Shown piece after piece: positions 21,501 to 33,500 of a stretch of DNA of 64,000 nucleotides. A model generated the notes under the pieces. It was given only the letters and a program-made list of their open reading frames with translations. It ran no database searches and had not been told where the DNA came from. A program made the translations under genes and the position numbers. The stretch is from positions 18,419,374-18,483,373 of the forward strand of contig CM044961.1 in NCBI GenBank assembly GCA_024516035.1, read 5' to 3'. Each line of letters starts with the position of its first letter. Within the stretch, counting starts at the first letter, position 1. The DNA comes from Bactericera cockerelli. Its lineage: Eukaryota; Arthropoda; Insecta; Hemiptera; Triozidae.

Positions 21501-24500
21501 CAGAGAGGACTAGATAATCCTAACAAGCCAGGCTAGCTTGAAATTTCAGATTAATGGTCTATAAAGAAAAAGTCCAAGTTCTTACGATGGTTTAATATGT
21601 AGTTCAGGACGCACATAGAAATATGTGGTTCAGGACGAGCCAAATTTATACTCAAGTTGGCTGGAGACCAGTGCCGGATTACCCATATGGCGGATTTGGC
21701 AGATGCCAAGGGCCCCGCGCTTTAGGGGGCCCCGCGCTTGGGCAGCTTACACTAGATATTATGAGATTTTTAAAAAGCTTGCACTAGGTATTTTTGGATA
21801 ATGAGTCAGAAGAAGAAATAAAAGGGGAAAGAACACACACTCACAGCAAAGTACATAAATTGAAAGAAAAGCGCGGCGCCCCTTAATACTATCTACTCCT
21901 CGAATCAACCATATTAGACACTAGCGGATTACCTACTCCAATTGCGGATTTGGTAGATGCCAAGTTCCCCGCAGTTCTGGGGACCCCGCGTTTCGGGCAG
22001 CTTACCCAAATTATAAGTGTTTTTGAATGGCCTTCAAGTTGGTTTTTCTGGATTTTAATATTAAATAAAATCATAGCCAGTTGAGCAAAAAATTAAAAGA
22101 AAAACCACGGGGCCCCCCTTAAAATCGACCACATGTATGAAAATAGGTAGATCTCTTACCTATTGCCTGCGGCTTTTTATATAATATATAAATATTATAT
22201 AATTACTCGTATTTGAAAAGATTAATATTGACGGACGTGATTATCGCCTTCGGTAATCTCTGTCATCAAACCCATAAAGTGTGTTCTGAGTGCTCAGTGA
22301 TCGGCTTTATCGACATCTTAACCAATGATCTTCATTATAGTCGCCTGCGACGTTTTACTGTTTTTTTCAAGATATTTTTTGTATCTATTTTTCGAGTACT
22401 TTACGCCATAACTTTGCAAAAATTTCGCATGCGGCTCCGTCAAATTGATGTTTTAGATTGTTTTTCAAGACGTGCAATTCTAGTATGTACCATTAAAAGA
22501 AAAAAAGTCTTTGGGCATTTTCGAAATGCATTTCGAAAACTTCGTTTTGGATACTACATATTATGGATTAGTGCCCAAAACACTTGGCTTCGGTTTCAAG
22601 GTTCTAGAAATAGTACTTTAGAAAAAACTCAGTACAATTTTGGGGCCCCGCGCCTTGAAAATGCCAAGGGCCCTGCGCAGCCTTAATCCGGCACTGCTGG
22701 AGACCATCACTACCCCCCAGGTGTAGCCAAGCTGTTTACAAACAACTGTGACCAAATTTTGAATACAATTTTTTTGTCAGCTCGTTTGAACCGGGGTCCT
22801 TCCGCATGGCAAACGAGTATTTTAACTTTTTTTTTTAATATTTTATTTATTTATAACATTTTAAACATTTTATTTATTTATAACATTTTAAACATTTTAT
22901 TTATTTATAACATTTTAAACATTTTATTTATTCAAACATTTTAAACATTTTATTTATTTATAACATTTTATTTATTTATAACATTTTATTTATTTATAAC
23001 ATTTTAAACATTTTATTTATTCATAACATTTTAAACATTTTATTTATTAACAATATTGGATTTTTACAAAGGTTCTTTTCCTAAGCTAATGATAAAAGCT
23101 TCTAAGAAATTGATCTGTCCCGGTAGCTCAGTGGTAAAGGCAGCAATCCACAGATTTCAGAGGTCGCGGGTTCGAAACCCAGCCGGGACATGACAAGTTA
23201 TCCTCCCATTTGGCATTTTTACCACATAATAATACGTCATGGGCTTACTGCTGGAATAATGGGACTTAATAGTCCTAATCGGGCAGTATAAATAAGGCGA
23301 TACTATTATTATATCTACACATGAATGAACCACTTACCATTGATCTACACATGAATGAACCATTTAACATTGATCTACACATGAATGAACCACTTAACAT
23401 TGATCTAAACATGAATGAACCACTTACCATTGATCTACACATGAATGAACCACTTATCATTGATCTACACATGAATGAACCACTTAACATTGATGTACAC
23501 ATGAATGAGAACCACTTACCATTAATCTACACATGAATGAACCACTTACCATTGATCTACACATGAATGAACCACTTACCATTGATCTACACATGAATGA
23601 ACCACTACCCATTGATCTACACATGAATGAACCACTTACCCCGAAGAAGAAAGCTTCTAAGAAATTGATGTACACATGACTGAACCACTTACCCCGAAGA
23701 AGAAAGCTTCTAAGAAATTGATGTACACATGACTGAACCACTTACCCCGAAGAAGAAAGCTTCTAAGAAACTGATCTACACATGAATGAACCACTTAACA
23801 TTGATGTACACATGAATAAACCACTTACCCCGAAGATGAAAGCTTCTAAGAAATTGATGTACACATGAATGAACCACTTACCCCGAAGAAGAAAGCTTCT
23901 AAGAAATTGATGTACACATGACTGAACCACTTACCCCGAAGAAGAAAGCTTCTAAGAAATTGATGTACACATGACTGAACCACTTACCCCGAAGAAGAAA
24001 GCTTCTAAGAAACTGATCTACACTTGAATGAACCACTTAACATTGATGTACACATGAATGAACCACTTACCCCGAAGAAGAAAGCTTCTAAGAAATTGAT
24101 GTACACATGAATGAACCACTTACCCCGAAGAAGAAAGCTTCTAAGAAATTGATGTACACATGACTGAACCACTTACCCCGAAGAAGAAAGCTTCTAAGAA
24201 ATTGATGTACACATGACTGAACCACTTACCCCGAAGAAGAAAGCTTCTAAGAAATTGATGTACACATGACTGAACCACTTACCCCGAAGAAGAACATGGT
24301 GTTCCAGGTCCAGGCCCAGGTGCGGTGTGTGTAGTTAATCCAGCGCCAGAGAGGCCAGCGAGTGCTGGAGCTGCGGGTCACTTCCTTCTCCACCAGGAAC
24401 ACGGGCTGGGGAGGAAAGTTTTATTATTATTATTTTTTTTTTTTTTAATAACAGGATAACATATACAAAGGTATTTTTCCTAAGCTAATGTTCTAAGAAA

Positions 24501-27500
24501 ATTTCAAAATGAAGTTTTATTTAAATGACTAATAACTATCACTAGCAAAACTATGGAGAAATCAGTTAGTATACTACTAATTATTCATCAAGCTTGCCGA
24601 GAGGCCAGCGAGTGCTGGAGCTGCGGGTCACTTCCTTCTCCACCAGGAACACGGGCTGGGGAGGAAAGTTTTAGTTGAACATGAAGTTTCATTGAAATGA
24701 CTAATTATTAATATTTATTATTTCGCAAAATGAATTGCCTTTTTTTTTTAAAGAAACATTATCAATAATCCATCTTAATTTCTGCATCATTATTTGGTCA
24801 TTCCAATGCGTGGAATGACCTTTCATGAACCAGGAAACGAATGTGTTTGTTTATACTGCCTCAGATCCTGTGCCTGTGCCACAGGATCTAAGGCAGTATA
24901 AACAAACACATTCGTTTCCTGGTTCATGAAATGCTCTTGTTTTACCGAATTTGTGGTGAAAACCGTGGATTGTCAATAAACTGGACCTGTGCTTGAAGTT
25001 AAAATTCTTCCAGTCCTTTGTTTGAAATGCTGGACCATCTGAGTAGTCATCTGATATGCTGAAATGACTAATAATTTCAGCATATCAGATGACTACTAAA
25101 AAAAATCGGGGTTAAGTGGCAGAGAATGCCTAAGGCATTAACTTCGCCCCGGATTACAAAACAATTGTAATAAAAATTAATATTTCTTTTTGTACATATT
25201 TCTAAGTTTTTTTTTTTTAATTTATTGTTATATTTTTTGTTGTTGTTGATGATTATTTTGTAAAAAAAAATAAAGTGTAAATAAATTAATAAAAAATAAA
25301 TAAATAAAAAAATTATCACTAGCAAAACTATCTAGAAATCAGTTCGTATACTAATAATGATTCATATTAATTTACTTGAAAAAGATGTTTTTCACGGCCT
25401 TTTTTTATTTCATATCCATGAAACAGCAGCTACTGTAGACGCTGAGTGTCATAGTTCTAAACAACTGATGCAGCTCATTTGATTTTATTTTTTAAAAAAG
25501 ACCCCCAGAAATACTGTGGACGCTTGTGGTTTGTGTGTTAGTTCGCTCGTTCCGTAGTATGACTCGCCTCTGATAGGAGAGAAGTATTAAATTTTATCGA
25601 AAGACACCATTTTTTACTGTCTATTGGCTGTAAGGTAGCCAGCCTCTGTGGTGTAACGGTTGTGACTACTGCCCATAGTCCAGAGATCCTGAGTTAGATT
25701 CCCGTTTGGGGGGCAGAATTTTTTTTCTTTTCTTTTTTCTTTAAATATGAGTGTTTCACAGCCTTTTTTATTTCGCAGCCATGAAACAGGAGCTAAGCTT
25801 GTGGTCTGTGTTGTAGCCTGCCCATCCCGTAGTATGCCTCCCCTCTGATGGGCGAGAAGTGACACAATACTTCCCAATTAGGTGCTGGGTCAACACGAGC
25901 GCACCGGAAGGTATCCCTTACAAACAACTGTAACCAAATAAAAAATACAATTTTTTGTCGGCACGGGGGATCGAGCCCGGGACCTTCCGCATGGCGAGCG
26001 AGTGCTTAACCACTGAGCTAATCGCGCGCTTAAAATTGTGTTCCCTCCGAACACGTGAGGCTGTAAGGTATGGAAAGTATTGAGGAGGAGTACCTACCTG
26101 GTTGAGGAGTACCTACCTGGTTGGGTTTGAGGAGGAGTACCTACCTGGTTGAGGAGTACCTACCTGGTTGAGGAGGAGTACCTACCTGGTTGAGGAGTAC
26201 CTACCTGGTTGAGGAGGAGTACCTACCTGGTTGAGGAGGAGTACCTACCTGGTTGAGGAGGAGTACCTACCTGGTTGAGGAGTACCTACCTGGTTGAGGA
26301 GTACCTACCTGATTGAGGAGGAGTACCTACCTGGTTGAGGAGGAGTACCTACCTGATTGGGTTTGAGGAGGAGTACCTACCTGGTTGAGGAGGAGTACCT
26401 ACCTGGTTGGGTTTGAGGAGGAGTACCTACCTGGTTGAGGAGGAGTACCTACCTGGTTGAGGAGGAGTACCTACCTGGTTGAGGAGGAGTACCTACCTGG
26501 TTGAGGAGGAGTACCTACCTGGTTGAGGAGGAGTACCTACCTGGTTGAGGAGTACCTACCTGGTTGAGGAGGAGTACCTACCTGGTTGAGGAGGAGTACC
26601 TACCTGGTTGAGGAGGAGTACCTACCTGGTTGAGGAGGAGTACCTACCTGGTTGAGGAGGAGTACCTACCTGGTTGAGGAGTACCTACCTGGTTGAGGAG
26701 GAGTACCTACCTGGTTGAGGAGGAGTACCTACCTGGTTGAGGAGTACCTACCTGGTTGAGGAGGAGTACCTACCTGGTTGAGGAGTACCTACCTGGTTGA
26801 GGAGGAGTACCTACCTGGTTGAGGAGGAGTACCTACCTGGTTGAGGAGTACCTACCTGGTTGAGGAGGAGTACCTACCTGGTTGAGGAGTACCTACCTGG
26901 TTGAGGAGGAGTACCTACCTGGTTGAGGAGGAGTACCTACCTGGTTGAGGAGTACCTACCTGGTTGAGGAGTACCTACCTGATTGAGGAGGAGTACCTAC
27001 CTGGTTGAGGAGGAGTACCTACCTGATTGGGTTTGAGGAGGAGTACCTACCTGGTTGGGTTTGAGGAGGAGTACCTACCTGGTTGGGTTTGAGGAGGAGT
27101 ACCTACCTGGTTGAGGAGGAGTACCTACCTGGTTGAGGAGGAGTACCTACCTGGTTGAGGAGGAGTACCTACCTGGTTGAGGAGGAGTACCTACCTGGTT
27201 GGGTTTGAGGAGGAGTACCTACCTGGTTGAGGAGGAGTACCTACCTGGTTGAGGAGTACCTACCTGGTTGAGGAGTACCTACCTGGTTGAGGAGGAGTAC
27301 CTACCTGGTTGGGTTTGAGGAGGAGTACCTACCTGGTTGAGGAGGAGTACCTACCTGGTTGAGGAGTACCTACCTGGTTGGGGTCGGAGCGGGGGGTGGT
27401 GATGGAGGTGGCGGTGGAGGAGAACACGGTGGGGATGTTCTCGCTCTGGCCCTGGAAGTTCCGCTTCACCACCCAGTGCTGGGGGAACCAGATCTGCGTG

Positions 27501-30500
27501 GGCCACTGGAAGGTGCGCGTGGGCGTCTTCACCTTGCGCAGCTCCTTCAGTAGGACGGGCTCTCTCTGGAAACCGGGGGTGCCAGAGCAGAATGGTCATT
27601 AGTCAGTCACACGTGTAGTGAAAAACATAATAAATATTGCTGAGTCGATTTCTTTTCTACAAAAGATTTACTCTGCCCTTCGGTGTGTTTCTGGTAATTC
27701 TCGCTCGCATCAGTTCCTGATACAAAAAATATCACAGGCCATCCAAAGGGGCAATAGCTCGAGCATCAGAGGCACGCTTCCTCTCGGTAGTGAGCTGGAA
27801 GAAATATTTTACCTTTGAAAGAATATGAAATAAATATTTAAAAACATAGTAAAGAAGTAAACATTCTCAATTACAATTCAATTTAAATTTCTGATTTTCT
27901 TCAAAACATAAAATAAAATAAAATTCTGAATGATTTTCCCCTAATATGTAAAAACAACACTCATCTTAGAAGCCAAATAAAAATAAATATGAAAAATAAA
28001 ACAAATGATTTATTATTATTATTATATCTTAAGAAAGAAAATAAAACTTCAAAATTATTACAGCCGGACCAATACAGAGGTCGTAAATACAGAGGTCGTT
28101 AGAATAATGTAAAAACCAATAATTAAAAAAAAAATTAAATACCCGGTGTACGGGAGCATATTTACGGGAATAGCCCTATTTACAATGTCAACAATAAAAA
28201 TGTCAATAATTGCAAAGATTAAAATAAAATAATGTTAAAAAGTAAGATCACAAGTAGTAAAAAGAATTAATACACAAATATGAAAAACAGTACAACACAA
28301 ATACAATTATTTTAGCGAATGATTTTTTTCCCTAGGTTTTTTTAACGTCAATTTCAACTGTATGGTCATATCCCTTCATTCGCTCGAAACTTGCAAACCA
28401 GATACTCAAATTAACCTCACTCAGCCTGAGTTGGCCCGACAATAGCATTATGAGGGTTCAGATTTGAATGGTCACCCATTCAAGTCCTAGCCTCGCTGGA
28501 CTTTGCTTCACTTCAGTGACTCAATGAGAACTGGTGCATTCAACGTGCCATCGACGCTGGCTGAAATTTGATTGAATAGTTCTTGGGTGATAGTAAAAAT
28601 ATCGGTAGATTAAATGGCTGAGGCAATTATTTCACCGCAGATTACAAAACAATTGTGAAAATAAATTAATTTTGTTATATGTTTTTTCCCATATATTTTC
28701 AAGTTTCTTTTTATATTTTTTCACCTCTTGATGATTGTTTTGTACAAAAAAAACTATAAATGTTGAAATTTTATTTTATTTATTTATTACATGACAAGTA
28801 AATGGTTCAAATATATATATCAATGACAGTTTACAAAATTCATAATATTTTTAACTGAACTTATGCTATTTTTTTGGCTGTCGTCATCCTACACCAAGGG
28901 CCACACCTTTGAATATGGTCCTTGTGTCGTGGGATGATGAATATTATATGTAATTTCTTTACTGAATATTGAATAATAAATAACTAACAAAATGCCTACA
29001 GGAGTAGGCTTAACAGGTCGACTCTGTGAACTTTTACACTTGTTTCCTTAATAATTATAACTGTTCATAATTCAAATTTCTGTCGAGTGAAGACAAGTGT
29101 TTATCTTTTCTCTACTAACTTCTCTATTGTTCTCACCTCTCTCATGAACGCCAGATCCCGCTGCAGGAAGTACAGTGCCTGGGGCAAGCTGTGTGCCGTA
29201 CACAGGGCGATGGCCTCCTGGTGGCCGCTCCACTTGTTCTCCAGGATGAACCGAGCTTCCGTACTGCGCAGCTCTCCGCGCAGCCACGCGGAGATGCGCG
29301 CTAGTATCGGGTGCGAGTATCGGATGCGCGCGCAGAGGAGATCCTTGGTGCGCGCTAGTTTACAGCGCACGTTGTCGATGGCGCGATGCATGAGGACCGT
29401 GGCCTGTGCCTGGTCGATGAGGAGTTGAGGGATACCTGAGGGACGAATAGGGATAGTAGTACCATAGCGTGTAGATTTAAGAAGTGTGGAAACGAACCCC
29501 AGTTGCATGGAAACGCCACATAGCGCGACACCATCGCAAAGGAGTAGAATATTTCTCGCGGTCTATTTATGTTTATGTTTACATTTGATACGGGTGAGGG
29601 ACGAGGAGAGGAGACTCCTTTGCGATACTAGCGCTGAGGACGCCACGAAGTAGGCCGGCGGGGGCTGGTTTCCACACTTCTTAATTCTACACGCTATGTA
29701 AGAACATTAAGTTTTAAGTTTCATTGCACAGGGTGTCCCAGGAACAGATGCAATACACCTTACTTTTGATTGAATAAATCTTTTGTTTTATTATCAAACT
29801 CTTTATTAGAAGAACATAATTATATACAAACAAACAATGGTAAAAATTAAAATACAAAAAGTGACAATATAAACAGGGAAAAAATAAACAAAATATATTA
29901 TACATATGTCCTAACTAAAGGGCAGGGTTATTGCCTATGGCAATCTCTTCCACCCAACCCTTTTTGTTTTTCAATATTTTTTAATGCAACCAACTGTAGT
30001 TGACAGTTTGGTTTCTTAGCTTGCTATAATTGTTATCACACATTATTTACTTATCATAGTTACCACACAGACATTAAGGGCAAAATTAATAGACAAATTC
30101 TATGTCACAAGTCATTGCTAAGTGTCGGTTTTCCCCATTTTACACAGTACGCAATCCATGACTTAGCGCCACAGAGGTATTACAAAAACGTCTAGTAATT
30201 CCGCCCCTAGACGGAGGACGGCCTCGATCTGTGGGAAAAACAAGGATTAGGTCATAATGCCCCACAACAACTTGGGCTTCTATGAGAGTTCACGATGTGC
30301 TTAACCTTTAAATATTTGCAACTGTTCCCTGGACACCCTGTAGTAAATAATATTTGAGGATATCGTTTTGTAAGCAAGCGAGTGATTGGTGTCTAAATGG
30401 GCCCAGTAGTCTATGCTTTCTGACAGTCTAATTTTACAATGTGACTGCCAGACATATTCAAAAGACTTCTAGTTCAAATTTTGAAAGAGAATTCAAGAAG

Positions 30501-33500
30501 TAATCAACAACAAAGAAGTGGAGATGGATAATATAATCCTACATAAATTATAATTATTTTAATTGCTTGGGGGAAAACACTTTATTTGTAAAAAATACAG
30601 TCGAAGGCGAAACAGAAAAATTCGGGAAACCGGAATTTTTCTCTCTTTATCCAGGTTTCTCTTATCAATACGTTATTTTATCTTGTAGAGATGTAGAGAG
30701 TTGAATTGGACGTGGAAATAGTTCTCTTATATCCAGATTCGACTATATCAACTATGCCTACCTTCGCCCAACAGCACTATTATAGTACCTTGAGACTATG
30801 CCTACCTTCAACTCCTGGCTGTTGAGTATGCTGGCGTACACCCGACCTAGGTACTCCTTCATCACGGCTTGGTTCTCTATCTCTTCATCTGGTACCTTGA
30901 GTACAGCACTAGTATAGTACCTAGAGACTTTTTCATTTCTATCCCATACTGCTTCTCTTATTTCCTTCTCTTTCTATTGTTGCTGACTAGTAGTCAGTAA
31001 CAAATGGTTGGGTGGAAGAGCTCAAGCGATTTGAGAATCCTGCCATTAAAGCCTAAAAAAAAAAAAAAAAAAAAACTATTCCTACCTTAACCCAGCGCCT
31101 GCAACTCCTGGCTGTTGAGTATGCTGGCGTACACCCGACCTAGGTACTCCTTCATCTGGTACCTTGAGTACAGCACTAGTATAGTACCTTGAGACTATGC
31201 CTACCTTCTCCCAACAGCACTATTATAGTACCTTGAGACTATGCCTACCTTCGCCCAACAGCACTATTATAGTACCTTGAGACTATGCCTACCTTCTCCC
31301 AACAGCACTATTATAGTACCTTGAGACTATGCCTACCTTCGCCCAACAGCACTATTATAGTACCTTGAGACTATGCCTACCTTCTCCCAACAGCACTATT
31401 ATAGTACCTTGAGACTATGCCTACCTTCTCCCAACAGCACTATTATAGTACCTTGAGACTATGCCTACCTTCTCCCAACAGCACTATTATAGTACCTTGA
31501 GACTATGCCTACCTTCTCCCAACAGCACTATTATAGTACCTTGAGACTATGCCTACCTTCTCCCAACAGCACTATTATAGTACCTTGAGACTATGCCTAC
31601 CTTCTCCCAACAGCACTATTATAGTACCTTGAGACTATGCCTACCTTCTCCCAACAGCACTATTATAGTACCTTGAGACTATACCCATCTTCGCCCAACA
31701 GCACTATTATAGTACCTTGAGACTATGCCTACCTTCGCCCAGCGCCTGCAACTCCTGGCTGTTGAGTATGCTGGCGTACACCCGGCCCAGGTACTCCTTC
31801 ATCACGGCTTGGTTCACCGCCTTCTCTATCTCCTCGTCCGGCATCTTCTCCCCCTTCAGCTGGTTGATGAGCTTCTCGCGGAAGTGCAGGAACCACCCCC
31901 GCGTCTCCTTCTCCAGTATCAGCACCAGGCTTGGTTCTCTATCTCTTCATCTGGTACCTTGAGTACAGCACTATTAAGTCCACTTCTTCTCCTCTATTTT
32001 CTATACTTTTCATTGTACCTTTAAATTTTTCTTTTCTCTTTTTTTTGTGTAACTTTTGTTTCCTTCTACTTTTGCGTCTCCTTCTCCAGTATCAGCACCA
32101 GGCTTGGTTCTCTATCTCTTCATCTGGTACCTTGAGTACAGCACTATTAAGTCCACTTCTTCTCCTCTATTTTCTATACTTTTCATTGTACCTTTAAATT
32201 TTCTTTTCTCTTTTTTTTGTGTAACTTTTGTTTCCTTCTACTTTTGCGTCTCCTTCTCCAGTATCAGCACCAGGCTTGGTTCTCTATCTCTTCATCTGGT
32301 ACCTTGAGTACAGCACTATTAAGTCCACTTCTTCTCCTCTATTTTCTATACTTTTCATTGTACCTTTAAATTTTTCTTTTCTCTTTTTTTTGTGTAACTT
32401 TTGTTTCCTTCTACTTTTGCGTCTCCTTCTCCAGTATCAGCACCAGGCTTGGTTCTCTATCTCTTCATCTGGTACCTTGAGTACAGCACTAGTATAGTAC
32501 ACTTCTTCTCCTTCTTCTTCTTCTCCTCTATTTTCTATACTTTTCATTGTACCTTTAAATTTTTCTTTTCTCTTTTTTTTTTTTTTTTGTTATCAGGGCT
32601 TGGTTCTCTATCTCTTCATCTGGTACCTTGCGTACAGCACTAGTATAGTACACTTCTTCTCCTTCTTCTTCTTCTCCTCTATTTTCTATCCTTTTCATTG
32701 TACCTTTAAATTTTTCTTTTCTCTTTTTTTTGTTAACTTTTGTTTCCTTCTACTTTTTTACAAGTATTTATTATTATATATATTTTTTTTTCTCATTCTT
32801 TTTTATATCCTATGGGGTTCGGTGGAAGAGAAAGCCACAGGCTTTAACCTCGCCCCTTGGTTCACTACATATTCTATTTTTTTTTATTTTTTTTTAGCAT
32901 TATTTGTTGAATGTATGTAGTTGACCAATAAAGAGTTAAATAATAATAATATTATAGTACCTAGAGACTATGCCTACCTTCGCCCAGCGCCTGCAACTCC
33001 TGGCTGTTGAGTATGCTGGCGTACACCCGGCCCAGGTACTCCTTCATCACGGCTTGGTTCACCGCCTTCTCTATCTCCTCGTCCGGCATCTTCTCCCCCT
33101 TCAGCTGGTTGATGAGCTTCTCGCGGAAGTGCAGGAACCACCCCCGCGTCTCCTTCTCCAGGATCAGCACCAGGGGGGGTAGGGCCCGCCTCATCAGGTC
33201 CCGGTTGAACAGGCGGAGGTCGAGCTTCTGACCTGAGGCGAACAAATTGATGTATGAGTCACCTAGTAGCGAAAATAAGCATGACAATCCAGAGAGGTAA
33301 TGCTGCCAGCGTGTTGGGAGCATTGCCATCAGAAGAATTGACATCCATATTCTATCTATAAATTTTAATAAAATAAGATTGATGTATGAATTATATAAGG
33401 TCTCAGAAATATCTTATAGTTTTCAACAACTCTTGGTAGTTAGGTATATGTAATATTTTATATAAAACTAGGTATATGTAATATTTTATATCAGGTCCCG

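Noticed and set aside
22213..22686. 157-codon frame inside the hAT element
   Set aside because: No transposase motifs; spans the element's interior and its end by chance.
23309..24290. CRISPR-like regular repeats (also at 20884-21310)
   Set aside because: Repeats are contiguous without unique spacers, and the context is a eukaryotic intron.
27351..27602. Overlapping frames on both strands at exon 9
   Set aside because: Splice borders and phase choose the frame reading REPVLLKELRKVK; the others lack such support.
29087..29428. Plus-strand 113-codon frame opposite exon 8
   Set aside because: Antisense shadow of a well-supported exon.
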